Source of the DNA: Pseudorhodobacter sp. E13
Lineage (GTDB): Bacteria > Pseudomonadota > Alphaproteobacteria > Rhodobacterales > Rhodobacteraceae
Assembly: GCF_003991405.1 (NCBI RefSeq)
Contig: NZ_RPEN01000149.1
Coordinates: forward strand, 1 to 64,000
DNA length: 64,000 bases
Direction: 5' to 3'
Position numbers and translations under genes: made by a program. This document shows positions 9,146-17,434 of the stretch, one piece after another (the stretch's first letter is position 1; every line of letters starts with the position of its first letter). Under the pieces are notes generated by a model. That model was not told the origin of the DNA. It was given only the letters and a program-made list of their open reading frames with translations, and did no database searches.

Positions 9146-9168
9146 TTATCTGATCAAAAATATCCTCC
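9146..9168 (+). repeat. Degenerate copy of the dispersed intergenic element
   Basis: TTATCTGATCAAAAATATCC followed by TCC resembles the four closer copies listed elsewhere (same ATCT, AAAAAT and CCT blocks at the same spacing), but with TGATC in place of TTGGC. It lies between the convergent MipA-like and trmJ genes, just past the terminator, and has the same orientation as the others. Confidence 0.4.
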
Positions 9169-9219
9169 ACGCACTGCTGCCCCCCTGCGCTGCGCGGAAC
9201 AAGGGCCGCGCCCGTGGGC

Positions 9220-9978
9220 TCATTCGTTCCACCGCCGCGCAATCTGGCGCAACATGCCGTGAAAGGTTGCCACTTCGGCCTTGGTCAGCCCCAGCCGCGC
9301 CCACATGTTGCGCAGGCTTTGCTTCATTCCCGGCACCTTTGCGGGCGGAAAAAAGAAGCCCGCATCCGTCAGCTTTTCCTCAAAATGGTCGCCCAGCTTT
9401 TCCACTTCCACCCGGCTGGCGAAATCCGTGCGGTTAAACTCCATCACCACAGGGGCCGGGGCCTCGGTCTGCCGCCGCCATTCATACCCCATCAGCAACA
9501 CGCATTGCGCAAGGTTCAGGCTTGGGAAATCCGGGTTGACGGGCACAGTCACAATCGCATTGGCCAACACGACATCGTCGTTTTCCAAACCTGCCCGCTC
9601 TGGCCCGAACATCACGCCCACTTTCTTGCCCGCCGCCACCAAGGCGCGCGCTTCGGCCATCGCCCCTTCGGGCGTGAAAACCGGCTTGGTCAACTCCCGC
9701 CCGCGCGCCGTGGTCGCAAAGACATAGTCGCAATCGCCAATCGCGGCCTGCACATCGGCATAGGGCCCCGCCGTTTCCAGCAGCCGCCCCGCGCCCGAGG
9801 CCATGGCCACCGCTTTCGGGCTGGGCCAGCCATCGCGCGGATCGACCACGCGCAACCGCTCCAACCCGAAGTTCAGCATCGCGCGCGCAGCCGCCCCGAT
9901 ATTTTCACCCATCTGCGGGCGCACCAGCACGAAAACGGGCGGCACCTGATCAGCAACGGGGATTGGGGCGTCAGTCAT
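9220..9978 (-). CDS. trmJ: tRNA (cytidine/uridine-2'-O-)-methyltransferase TrmJ
   Basis: TrmJ methylates the 2'-hydroxyl at wobble-adjacent position 32 of tRNA with S-adenosylmethionine. The 252-residue protein has the SPOUT trefoil-knot motifs: motif 1 RPQMGENIGAAARAMLNFG (with the catalytic-type Asn and Arg), motif 2 VGVMFGPERAGLENDDV, and motif 3 PSLNLAQCVLLMGYEWRR. The C-terminal third is the TrmJ extension. I use the ATG at 9978 because the fold starts about 15 residues later; the frame is open further upstream but that part is not conserved-looking. It is convergent with the MipA-like gene and divergent from the ThiE-like gene. Confidence 0.92.
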   Translation of the reverse strand: MTDAPIPVADQVPPVFVLVRPQMGENIGAAARAMLNFGLERLRVVDPRDGWPSPKAVAMASGAGRLLETAGPYADVQAAIGDCDYVFATTARGRELTKPVFTPEGAMAEARALVAAGKKVGVMFGPERAGLENDDVVLANAIVTVPVNPDFPSLNLAQCVLLMGYEWRRQTEAPAPVVMEFNRTDFASRVEVEKLGDHFEEKLTDAGFFFPPAKVPGMKQSLRNMWARLGLTKAEVATFHGMLRQIARRWNE

Positions 9979-10153
9979 GGTCTTTATCCTGCTTGTGGGG
10001 ATTTTCGCGCCTGATACGCTCCCCCCCATCGCTTGACAAGTAAAGCTGCGCAATTGGCGCAGGCCATTCCGCGTTTCACAAAATCGCGGCCTGCCAAGTA
10101 GCCAAGCCCGAGAATCTGCGCTAAAGCGCCTCAACGCAATTGGAGTGCCCCCC

Positions 10154-10774
10154 ATGTCTGACGCAGAGCGCCCGCAGATCTACCTCATCACACCGCCCGC
10201 CTTTGAAATCGACCCTTTCGCCGAGACGCTCAAATCCGTGCTCGACACGCATGAGATTGCCTGCCTGCGCCTAAGCCTTGCCGCCCGCGATGAGGACCAG
10301 CTTTCGCGGGCCGCCGATGCGCTGCGCGAAGTGGCCCATGCCCGCGATGTGGCGATTGTGGTGGAAGATCATGTGCTTTTGGCCGACCGTCTTGGCCTTG
10401 ACGGTGTGCATCTGACCGACACGCGCAAGAATATCCGCAAATTGCGCACCGAAATGGGCGCAGATGCGATCATCGGCGCTTTCTGCGGCACCACCCGCCA
10501 TGATGGCATGAATGCCGCCGAGGCCGGGGCCGATTACGTCTCGTTCGGTCCGGTCGGGGCCAGCACGCTTGGCGATGGCAACAGCGCCGATTTTGAGGTT
10601 TTTGAGTGGTGGACCGAGATGATCGAGGTTCCCGTGGTCGCCGAAGGCGCGCTGACGGTAGAATTGATCGCGAAATTCGGGCCTGTCACCGATTTCTTTG
10701 GCATCGGCACCGAGATCTGGGGGCAAGACAACCCGTCCGCCGCGCTGAAAACCCTGCTCGCACCGCTGGGCTAA
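10154..10774 (+). CDS. ThiE-like thiamine phosphate synthase family protein (divergent active site)
   Basis: The 206-residue TIM-barrel protein aligns with thiamine phosphate synthase: it has a D-x-x-GLDGVHLTD segment, IIGAFCGTTRHDGMNAAEAGADYVSFGPV, and a C-terminal strand region. Standard ThiE continues after GP with a Thr/Lys loop that binds pyrophosphate and has a GGI phosphate-binding motif; here those places read GASTLGDGNSADF and AEGALTVE, so catalytic ThiE activity is doubtful. The ATG has GGAG about 8 bases upstream. It is convergent with olsA and the two coding ends overlap by 4 bases. No other thiamine gene is nearby. Confidence 0.75.
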   Translation: MSDAERPQIYLITPPAFEIDPFAETLKSVLDTHEIACLRLSLAARDEDQLSRAADALREVAHARDVAIVVEDHVLLADRLGLDGVHLTDTRKNIRKLRTEMGADAIIGAFCGTTRHDGMNAAEAGADYVSFGPVGASTLGDGNSADFEVFEWWTEMIEVPVVAEGALTVELIAKFGPVTDFFGIGTEIWGQDNPSAALKTLLAPLG

Positions 10775-11604
10775 GGCTGCACGGCGGGTGGTGTGGCGTC
10801 AAACCCGTTGCGGATCACCGTTTCGCAATGGGCCGCCAGTTCTTTGCGGCCCTTGAAATCATCCACCGCCACCGGGCTGTGAAAGATCACATCAACGCGG
10901 CCTTGCAGGGGTTGCGCCAGCACCCGCAGCAAATGCGGCGCGAAATCCATCGCCCCCCACCAGCCATAAAGCCGCGGGTCCGCGCCCTCTGGCGCCACAT
11001 AGCGCAGCGAGACGGGCTGAATATGCATCACATGTTCCATGCCATGCGTGAAAAAAGCCGCGAAAAGCGTTGATTTGAAGGGCAGAACCCGCAAGCTGTC
11101 GGTGCTGGTGCCTTCGGGAAAGAACAGCAACCGATGGCCCGCGCGCAGCCGTTCCTCGAACAGGGCTTGCTGGGCCTTTGCCTCTGCCGGGTCGCGCGCG
11201 ATAAACACGGTTCCGGTCGCCCGCGCCAACCAGCCGATGCCCGGCCATTGCGCCACCTCGGCCTTGGACACGAAATACACCCGGTCACAGGCGTTCAGCA
11301 CAAAAATATCCAGCCATGACGCATGGTTGGCCACCACCGCCCCACGCGCCTGCATCGGCGTGCCGCGCAGGGTCAGCCGCAACCCCATGATGCGCAGCAC
11401 AGCGCGGCACACGGTTTGGGTGATGAAAGGGGTAACGGGCCGCGCCTTGCCGCATAGCGGGGCCTCTATCGCGCGGGCCAAAAGCAGCAGCATCAACCCG
11501 CCATAGGTCACAAGGAAAAAAGGGATGATGCGCAGGATCACCCGCAGCCAGCCCAAGCCACCAATCGCCGCATGCCGTGGCTTATCCTCGCGCCAATCGC
11601 TCAT
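10771..11604 (-). CDS. olsA: Lysophospholipid acyltransferase family protein, probable OlsA
   Basis: OlsA transfers an acyl chain from acyl-ACP to lyso-ornithine lipid, finishing ornithine lipid synthesis. The 277-residue protein has an N-terminal membrane segment (about 17-45) and the PlsC family motifs NHASWLD (the H-x4-D catalytic pair) and FPEGTSTD. The assignment as OlsA instead of a phosphatidic acid synthase rests on its position directly after olsB: its ATG overlaps the olsB stop (ATGA at 11601-11604), so the pair is translationally coupled. The product acts at the inner membrane; ornithine lipids later populate both membranes. Confidence 0.88.
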   Translation of the reverse strand: MSDWREDKPRHAAIGGLGWLRVILRIIPFFLVTYGGLMLLLLARAIEAPLCGKARPVTPFITQTVCRAVLRIMGLRLTLRGTPMQARGAVVANHASWLDIFVLNACDRVYFVSKAEVAQWPGIGWLARATGTVFIARDPAEAKAQQALFEERLRAGHRLLFFPEGTSTDSLRVLPFKSTLFAAFFTHGMEHVMHIQPVSLRYVAPEGADPRLYGWWGAMDFAPHLLRVLAQPLQGRVDVIFHSPVAVDDFKGRKELAAHCETVIRNGFDATPPAVQP

Positions 11605-12386
11605 TCCGGTTTGCTTTCCTTGCGCTGGTAATAGCGACGATGCCGCGCCGACATTTGCGCCGTATCCATCACAAGGCATACATCGGTTGTGTTGAACGCA
11701 TGATCGACAAAGGCGCCATCACCGACAAAACCACCCAGCCGCAAGTAGGCCTTGATCAAGGCCGGGGTGCCCAGCATCGCGGCTTTGCGGTCAATCTGAT
11801 CCTCGGGCAGCAAATCCATCCGCTGCGCATGGGGGCCAATGGCGCGCACCCGCAGACCCTCGGGCGCAAGGTGATGGTGGTGCAGATAGGACAAAGGCTG
11901 TGCCAATGCGCCCGTGTCGGTGCCATGAAAGCTTGCCGCGCCAAACAGAATTTCGATGCCCCGGCCCAACACATAATCGGCCAACGCATTCCACAAAAGG
12001 AACATTGCTGTGCCCCCGCGATAGTCTGGATGCACGCAAGACCGCCCTAATTCCAACATCTGCCGCCCCGTGGCCCGCAACGCCGACAGATCGAATTCCC
12101 CTTCGGAATAAAATCGTTGCCCGGCGGTCAATCGCGCCCCCGGCAGCAACCGATAAACCCCCACCACATCATCCAGCGCGGCGGCATCGCGGCGTTTGTC
12201 GATCAGCAGCAAATGGTCAAACAGCGGATCAAAGGCATCACGCTCCAACCGCGCGTCGTGATCGACCAAGGGGCCTTCTGCGCCCAATTCCTCGACAAAC
12301 ACGCCATAGCGAAGCCGCTGCGCCGCCGCCAGATCGCGGGCATCCTGCGCCAGCCTCAGCGTGAAATGGCTTTCGTCGGCTTGCAT
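11601..12386 (-). CDS. olsB: Ornithine N-acyltransferase OlsB
   Basis: OlsB adds a 3-hydroxyacyl group from acyl-ACP to the alpha-amino group of ornithine. The 261-residue protein has the GNAT-like OlsB fold with the markers RYGVFVEELGAE, DHLLLID, VGVYRLLP, FYSEGEFDLS, MLELGRSCVHPDYR, ILFGAASFHGTD, and the C-terminal LIKAYLRLGGFVGDGAFVDHAFNTTDV. Together with the overlapping olsA this is a complete ornithine lipid operon. It has its own upstream region (12387-12518), which contains a CtrA-type site and a small hairpin described separately, so expression may be tied to the cell cycle as well as to other signals. Confidence 0.93.
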   Translation of the reverse strand: MQADESHFTLRLAQDARDLAAAQRLRYGVFVEELGAEGPLVDHDARLERDAFDPLFDHLLLIDKRRDAAALDDVVGVYRLLPGARLTAGQRFYSEGEFDLSALRATGRQMLELGRSCVHPDYRGGTAMFLLWNALADYVLGRGIEILFGAASFHGTDTGALAQPLSYLHHHHLAPEGLRVRAIGPHAQRMDLLPEDQIDRKAAMLGTPALIKAYLRLGGFVGDGAFVDHAFNTTDVCLVMDTAQMSARHRRYYQRKESKPE

Positions 12387-12424
12387 CTGCTTCCCAAACC
12401 CTTGTTTCAGGCTCTAATTAGGCC

Positions 12425-12442
12425 TGCATCCGAAAGGATGCA
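12425..12442. promoter_or_regulatory. Perfect small hairpin in the olsB upstream region
   Basis: TGCATCC, GAAA, GGATGCA forms a 7-bp stem with a tetraloop. Read on the plus strand the loop is of the GNRA class; read on the minus strand it lies in the olsB 5' leader or just after the DUF3553 gene. There is no T tract, so it is not a standard terminator. Confidence 0.5.
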
Positions 12443-12492
12443 ACCGCGGCTCGCACAGGCAAAACTTGCGCTGCGGCCACAGGCTTCAATCT

Positions 12493-12508
12493 TTAATTGA
12501 ATATTAAC
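12493..12508. promoter_or_regulatory. Perfect CtrA-type binding site
   Basis: TTAATTGAATATTAAC fits the full CtrA consensus TTAA-N7-TTAAC exactly. It lies about 107 bases upstream of the olsB start and just past the stop of the DUF3553 gene. CtrA is the response regulator that receives phosphate through ChpT, whose gene starts 224 bases away. Whether CtrA binds here was not tested. Confidence 0.55.
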
Positions 12509-12518
12509 CTTGTTCACC

Positions 12519-12704
12519 CTAGTCTTTGTTTCCCAAGCCGAAAATCGGCTCCAACCCTATGACGCGGCCATCAATCGTAACCTTGCCCTGATGTTCAAAG
12601 TTCACCGTGATCCGGTCACCGATACGCGATTGCACTTGCCCAAGGCCCCAATCGGGCTGCTGCGGGTGCCGCACAATCATCCCCGGCTCTAGAATCGAAT
12701 TCAT
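12519..12704 (-). CDS. DUF3553 domain-containing small protein
   Basis: The 61-residue protein consists of one compact beta-rich domain: LEPGMIVRHPQQPDWGLGQVQS, then RITVNFEHQGKVTI and a short C-terminal tail. This arrangement (V-x-HP-x2-P-x-WG-x-GQVQS, NFEHxGK) is the DUF3553 family, small proteins of unknown role seen in alphaproteobacteria; the fold resembles the CarD/UvrD-tail type of protein- or nucleic-acid-binding module. The ATG at 12704 has GGGGGCAA upstream. It is divergent from chpT with only 27 bases between the start codons, so its promoter must lie inside chpT. Confidence 0.82.
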   Translation of the reverse strand: MNSILEPGMIVRHPQQPDWGLGQVQSRIGDRITVNFEHQGKVTIDGRVIGLEPIFGLGNKD

Positions 12705-12731
12705 CTTATTGCCCCCAAGCAGGATATCTAA

Positions 12732-13322
12732 ATGACAGACCACGCCGATCTCGCTGCCCTTCTCGGGTCTCGCATCTGCCATGACCTTATCAGCCCGATT
12801 GGCGCTATCGGCAATGGGGTGGAACTGCTGATGATGGAAAACAACACGCCCTCGCCCGAACTGGCGCTGATTGCGGAAAGCGTGGCGGCGGCGAATGCGC
12901 GCATCCGGTTTTTCCGTGTGGCCTTTGGGCTGTCAGGCGGGGATCAGCGGATCGGGCGGCCAGAGCTGACAAAGACATTGGCCGACACCACCCAAGGCGG
13001 GCGGATCAGCATCGACTGGCAGCGCCCCGGCGATGCCCTGCGGCGCGAGGCAAAGCTCGCGTTTCTGGCGATTCTGTGCTGTGAAAGCGCGCTCGCCTTC
13101 GGCGGCCGCATCACCATAACGCAGGAAGAGGCGAAATGGCACATCGTGGCGCAGGCCGAACGGCTGCGCATTGATGCCGACCTGTGGGACAGCCTGTCCA
13201 AACCGGGGCCAGAGCTTTCGCCCGCGCAGGTCCATTTTGCCTTGCTCCCGGCAGAGCTGAGCGTGCAAGACCAGCGGCTGCGCGTGCAAATCTCCGACAC
13301 GGAAATCAAGCTCAGCTTCTGA
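12732..13322 (+). CDS. chpT: Histidine phosphotransferase ChpT
   Basis: ChpT passes phosphate from the CckA hybrid kinase to CtrA and CpdR in the alphaproteobacterial cell-cycle relay. The 196-residue protein has the dimerisation helices with the phospho-accepting His17 in SRICHDLISPIGAIGNGVELL, followed by a degenerate Bergerat-type domain (about 75-196) that does not bind ATP. The start has AGGATATC upstream. In Rhodobacteraceae this relay commonly controls motility, gene-transfer-agent release and related traits in place of viability. Its 5' region overlaps that of the DUF3553 gene. Confidence 0.88.
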   Translation: MTDHADLAALLGSRICHDLISPIGAIGNGVELLMMENNTPSPELALIAESVAAANARIRFFRVAFGLSGGDQRIGRPELTKTLADTTQGGRISIDWQRPGDALRREAKLAFLAILCCESALAFGGRITITQEEAKWHIVAQAERLRIDADLWDSLSKPGPELSPAQVHFALLPAELSVQDQRLRVQISDTEIKLSF

Positions 13323-13388
13323 GGCCGCATTGACCGCCTGTCGTTGCCGTGTATCGTTGGCTGACAGAAGCCGCGATAAAGGTTCACC

Positions 13389-14339
13389 ATGCCCCAGAAG
13401 AATGCCGCCGCCTGCCTGATGGGCGCGCTTGTGGGCGATGCCGCCGCCCTTGGCCTGCATTGGATCTATGATCCCGCCCGCATCGCCGCTGTGGCACAGG
13501 CCCAAGGTCATGCGGCCTTCACCCCGCTGGACCCACGGCATTTTGATGGTGTTCCGTCCTATTTCGCACATGGCCTGCGGCCAAAAGGGGGCATGACCCA
13601 ATATGGCGAGGTGCTGCATCTGGCCATCAGAACCCTGATCGCGGGTGATGGCAGGTTGGATACGCCACGCTATCAACAGGCTTATGCAGCGCATTTCGGG
13701 CCGGGCGGGGCCTATTGCGGCTATATCGACCGGGTCACCCGTGGCACCTTGCACAACCTTGCCGCAGGCCAGACAGACCCTTCCGGCATCGACGATGACC
13801 AATTGCCCGCCGTGGCGAGCCTGCCCGCGATTGTTGTGGCAGGCTTGGGTGCCGAGGATCTGTCCACCACCGTTGCCCGCGCGATCCGCGTCACCAATGT
13901 GAATGATGCCGCGCTGGATTATGGCATGGTGGTCGCCGCTTTGCTGTCGATGGTGCTGGGCGGCCATCCTGTGCGCGACGCGCTTCACGCGGTCGCGGCT
14001 GGCACTGGCGGCGAGATCGGCGCTGCGCTGACGGCGGCCCTGACTGCACCGCAGGCATCCGTCGACTACGCCGAAATCACGGGCCGCGCCTGCCATCTGC
14101 CGATGGGGGTGCCGCTGGCCTTCCACATCCTCGCCCGCGCAAACGCTTATGCCGATGCGATAGAGACAAACATCCGCGCAGGCGGCGACAGTGCCGGACG
14201 GGCCATCATCATCGGCGCGGTGATGGGCGCGGCGCATGGGCTTGGCGGCGAATCTGGCATCCCGGCCGATTACCTGCTTCACCTGCATGACGGTGCCACC
14301 CTGTGGCGCAACTGCCAGATGTTGGCGGCTCAGGCATGA
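13389..14339 (+). CDS. ADP-ribosylglycohydrolase family protein
   Basis: The 316-residue all-helical protein begins with LMGALVGDAAALGLHWIYD, the family's first metal-binding region, and continues with GGMTQYGEV and GIDDDQLP in the middle and a C-terminal VMGAAHGLGGESGIPADYL segment. Members remove ADP-ribose from proteins or small substrates using two magnesium ions; some, such as DraG, reactivate nitrogenase reductase. The canonical C-terminal GGDTDT acidic motif reads GGDSAGRA here (about 274-281), so one metal ligand may be missing and activity is uncertain. Its stop overlaps the start of the GNAT gene (ATGA), suggesting a two-gene operon. Confidence 0.85.
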   Translation: MPQKNAAACLMGALVGDAAALGLHWIYDPARIAAVAQAQGHAAFTPLDPRHFDGVPSYFAHGLRPKGGMTQYGEVLHLAIRTLIAGDGRLDTPRYQQAYAAHFGPGGAYCGYIDRVTRGTLHNLAAGQTDPSGIDDDQLPAVASLPAIVVAGLGAEDLSTTVARAIRVTNVNDAALDYGMVVAALLSMVLGGHPVRDALHAVAAGTGGEIGAALTAALTAPQASVDYAEITGRACHLPMGVPLAFHILARANAYADAIETNIRAGGDSAGRAIIIGAVMGAAHGLGGESGIPADYLLHLHDGATLWRNCQMLAAQA

Positions 14340-14851
14340 CCGCTTACGCCGACCTTCGCGCCGCCAGCTTCCCCGCAGATCTCCCCGCCCTGCGCCAGCT
14401 TTTCTTGGGCTATATTGAGGCGCTCTGCACCGAAATGCCGGAAAACCGCGATGCCATCACCCAGAAATACAGCCCCGAAGCGGTAGAGGCATGGCTGCTC
14501 AAGTTCGAACAGCTACACCGCCCGCCGCTTGGCGCCTTGCTCATCGCGTGGAAAGGCGAAACGCCCTTGGCCTGCGGCATGCTCCGCAGCTTTGCCCCCG
14601 GCATTGCCGAGGTGCAGCGGCTCTATGTCACCCCCGCCGCGCGCGGCTTGGGGTTGGCCCGCCAGATCAGCCTTGCCTTGATGGATCACGCGCGCAGCAA
14701 CGGCTTTCACACCATCAGGCTGGATACAGCCCGCCCGCTCACCGCCGCCATCGCACTTTATCGGTCGCTGGGGTTCAAGGAACGCAGCCCCTATCACACC
14801 GAGTCGCCGCAGATGGATCACTTCATCCTTTACTTCGAACGCCCGCTGTGA
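14336..14851 (+). CDS. GNAT family N-acetyltransferase
   Basis: The 171-residue protein is a single GNAT domain. The acetyl-CoA-binding signature is VQRLYVTPAARGLGLARQISLALMDHA (about 96-122), with R/Q-x2-G-x-G/A at RGLGLA, followed by IRLDTARPLTAAIALYRSLGF. The acceptor is unknown. The ATG at 14336 overlaps the ADP-ribosylglycohydrolase stop, so translation is probably coupled. It is convergent with proA; the dispersed element copy starts 9 bases after its stop codon. Confidence 0.88.
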   Translation: MTAYADLRAASFPADLPALRQLFLGYIEALCTEMPENRDAITQKYSPEAVEAWLLKFEQLHRPPLGALLIAWKGETPLACGMLRSFAPGIAEVQRLYVTPAARGLGLARQISLALMDHARSNGFHTIRLDTARPLTAAIALYRSLGFKERSPYHTESPQMDHFILYFERPL

Positions 14852-14859
14852 CGGCTGAT

Positions 14860-14880
14860 TTCATCTTGGCCCAAATACCT
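14860..14880 (+). repeat. Dispersed intergenic element, copy A
   Basis: The sequence is TTCATCTTGGC, then CC, then AAATACCT; a small CCTCC/GGAGG dyad follows at 14879-14892. It lies between the convergent GNAT and proA genes. Confidence 0.75.
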
Positions 14881-14911
14881 CCCCGCCGGAGGCGTCCGCG
14901 CTTTGCCGCAG

Positions 14912-16174
14912 TCAACTCCGGCAGGTGCCATCGCCTGTCACCAGATATTTGAAACTGGTCAGTTGCTCGGCCCCCACAGGCCCGCGCGCATGCATCTTGC
15001 CCGTCGCAATCCCGATCTCGCCGCCCATGCCAAACTCCCCGCCATCGGCAAACTGGGTCGAGGCGTTGCGCATCAGGATCGCACTGTCGAGCCGTTGAAA
15101 GAACCGCGCGGCGGTGGCGTCATTCTCAGTCAAAATCGCCTCGGTATGCTGCGAGCCATAGGTGCGGATATGCGCAATCGCCCCGTCCACCCCGTCCACG
15201 ATCTTGGCGGCGATGATCATATCCAGAAACTCACGCCCGAAATCATCCGGCTGGGCCGCCACCACGCCCGGAACCTGCGCAATCTCGCCCGCGCCGCGCA
15301 CCTCGACCCCGGCGGCCAGCAAATCCTCGATCAGCACCGCGCCATGCTTTGCCCAAAAGGCGCGGTCAATCAGCAAACATTCCGCCGAGCCGCAAATCCC
15401 GGTGCGCCGCGTCTTGGCGTTCAACACCACCGCGCGCGCCTTGGTCACATCGGCATCGCCATCGGCATAGACGTGGCAAATCCCTTCCAGATGCGCAAAG
15501 ACCGGCACCCGCGCCTCGCGCTGCACAAGGCCCACCAAGCCCTTGCCGCCGCGCGGCACGATCACGTCAATATACTCCACCGCCCGCAGCATTTCGGCCA
15601 CCATCGCACGGTCGCGCGTGGGAATAAGCTGGATCGCCGCCGCAGGCAAACCCGCTTGCACGCAGCCTTTGACCATGCAGGCATGAATCGCGCTGGAGGA
15701 ATGAAAACTCTCGGACCCGCCGCGCAAGATCACCGCATTGCCTGCTTTCAGGCACAAGGCACCTGCATCCGCGGTCACGTTGGGGCGGGATTCGTAAATC
15801 ACACCGACAACGCCCAAAGGCGTGCGCACCCGCTGAATATGCAGGCCCGTGGGCCGATCCCATTCGGCAATCACATCGCCCACCGGATCGCGCTGTTCGG
15901 CAATGGTGCGCAACGCATCAACGATGCCACGGATACGGTTTTCATCCAGCAGCAAACGGTCCAGCATTGCCGGGGTCAGCCCCTTGTCGCGGCCATAGTC
16001 CATATCCTTGGCATTGGCTGCAATGATATCCGCCCGCGCGGCCCAGACCGCCTCGGCGGCACCGATCAGCGCGGCATGTTTCCGCTCGGCACTGGCATAG
16101 GCCAGTTCCGCCGCTGCATCGCGCGCCGCCCGGCCAATGCCTGCCATCATTTCGGTCATGTTCACCGCGTCCAT
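14912..16174 (-). CDS. proA: Glutamate-5-semialdehyde dehydrogenase (gamma-glutamyl phosphate reductase)
   Basis: ProA reduces glutamyl-5-phosphate with NADPH, the second step of proline synthesis. The 420-residue protein has the family markers [42 protein letters not shown], the catalytic cysteine in [11 protein letters not shown], and [56 protein letters not shown] near the end. Length is normal. It lies on the same strand as proB and obg but is separated from them by a four-gene operon on the other strand, whereas in related genomes these genes usually adjoin. It must therefore have its own promoter, in 16175-16306. Confidence 0.97.
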   Translation of the reverse strand: MDAVNMTEMMAGIGRAARDAAAELAYASAERKHAALIGAAEAVWAARADIIAANAKDMDYGRDKGLTPAMLDRLLLDENRIRGIVDALRTIAEQRDPVGDVIAEWDRPTGLHIQRVRTPLGVVGVIYESRPNVTADAGALCLKAGNAVILRGGSESFHSSSAIHACMVKGCVQAGLPAAAIQLIPTRDRAMVAEMLRAVEYIDVIVPRGGKGLVGLVQREARVPVFAHLEGICHVYADGDADVTKARAVVLNAKTRRTGICGSAECLLIDRAFWAKHGAVLIEDLLAAGVEVRGAGEIAQVPGVVAAQPDDFGREFLDMIIAAKIVDGVDGAIAHIRTYGSQHTEAILTENDATAARFFQRLDSAILMRNASTQFADGGEFGMGGEIGIATGKMHARGPVGAEQLTSFKYLVTGDGTCRS

Positions 16175-16306
16175 GCCAGCACCTCTTGTAAAACTGCCAC
16201 CGGATTAGACTTTTTGCCCCCGCTTTGCAATCGGTGGGAAAAGGCAATGGCCCCGCTTTGCCCAGCATGATAACCAGAAAGCTGAAAGATCAGGTATGCC
16301 AAAACC

Positions 16307-17434
16307 GTGACAACAGAACCGCTGCCCGCCACTGTCGAGACGTCCGCCACCAAGGACGAAACCCGCATCGCCCTGCGCGGGGCGTTTTCGCTGGCGGCGC
16401 TGTCTGATCTGGTCGCCAAGCTGCAAGACTGCCAAGGCGCAGTGACGCTGGACCTGTCAGGGGTAACGCGCCTTGATACCAGCGCGGCTTGGGCGATCGT
16501 TACCGCTGAAGCCGCTGCAAAGGCCAAGAACCAGCCCTTCACCCTGACCGGGCTGAGTGATGATTCCAAAACACTTCTGGCCACCGTGGCCAAGGCCATG
16601 CCCGAGCCTGATACAGTGCCCCCCACAAGGAAAACGCTGGTCGATTGGGTAGAGGTGACTGGCCGCAAGGTCGCGGCGACCTTTGATTTCGGCTTGCAGC
16701 TTCTGGGCTATCTTGGCCTGTTTCTGCACCGTTTGGCGCGATCTGTCGTGCGGCCCAGCAATTTCCGTTTCACCGCCCTTGTGCATCACTGCCAAGAGGT
16801 TGGCGTCAAGGCGGTGCCCATTGTTGCGCTGATGTCATTTCTGATCGGGGTGGTGCTGGCCTTCCAAGGCTCCACCCAGTTGCGGCAATTCGGGGCCGAG
16901 GTGTTTGTGGTCGATCTTATCGCCGTGTCCATCCTGCGCGAGTTGGGGATTTTGCTGACCGCGATCATCGTCGCGGGGCGCACGGCTTCGGCCTTCACGG
17001 CGGCCATCGGCTCCATGAAAATGCGCGAGGAAATCGACGCCATGCGCACCTTGGGCATTGACGTGGCCGATGCGCTGTTCGTGCCGCGTATTCTGGCCCT
17101 GCTGCTGATGCTGCCCATCCTTGGCCTGATCGCGAATCTGTCGGGCCTGATCGGCGGCGGGCTGATGTCATGGATTGATCTGGGCATCTCGCCCGGCATG
17201 TTCCAGACCCGCCTGATCGAAAATACCGGCATCTGGCATTTGCTGGTCGGCATCATCAAGGCCCCGTTCTTTGCGCTGATCATCGGCATCGTCGGCTGTC
17301 ACGCCGGGATGCAGGTGGGCAGCAATGCCGAAAGCCTTGGGCAGCAAACCTCGGCCTCGGTGGTCACGGCGATTTTCGCGGTGATCGTCACCGATGCGAT
17401 CTTTTCCATCTTTTTCGCACAGGTGGGCGTATGA
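16307..17434 (+). CDS. mlaE: MlaE-type ABC permease with fused N-terminal STAS domain
   Basis: This is the membrane subunit of an Mla-like phospholipid transporter. Of 375 residues, about 1-100 form a STAS domain (ITLDLSGVTRLDTSAAW-like strand-helix), equivalent to the separate MlaB of Escherichia coli. The remainder is the MlaE permease, with FLIGVVLAFQGSTQLRQFGAEVFVVDL, the coupling helix region AGRTASAFTAAIGSMKMREEIDAMRTLGI, and four or five membrane helices. The start is a GTG; no ATG in frame fits. Its stop overlaps the mlaF start (ATGA). Four genes in a row, mlaE-mlaF-mlaD-lipoprotein, form one transporter operon. Confidence 0.9.
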   Translation: MTTEPLPATVETSATKDETRIALRGAFSLAALSDLVAKLQDCQGAVTLDLSGVTRLDTSAAWAIVTAEAAAKAKNQPFTLTGLSDDSKTLLATVAKAMPEPDTVPPTRKTLVDWVEVTGRKVAATFDFGLQLLGYLGLFLHRLARSVVRPSNFRFTALVHHCQEVGVKAVPIVALMSFLIGVVLAFQGSTQLRQFGAEVFVVDLIAVSILRELGILLTAIIVAGRTASAFTAAIGSMKMREEIDAMRTLGIDVADALFVPRILALLLMLPILGLIANLSGLIGGGLMSWIDLGISPGMFQTRLIENTGIWHLLVGIIKAPFFALIIGIVGCHAGMQVGSNAESLGQQTSASVVTAIFAVIVTDAIFSIFFAQVGV

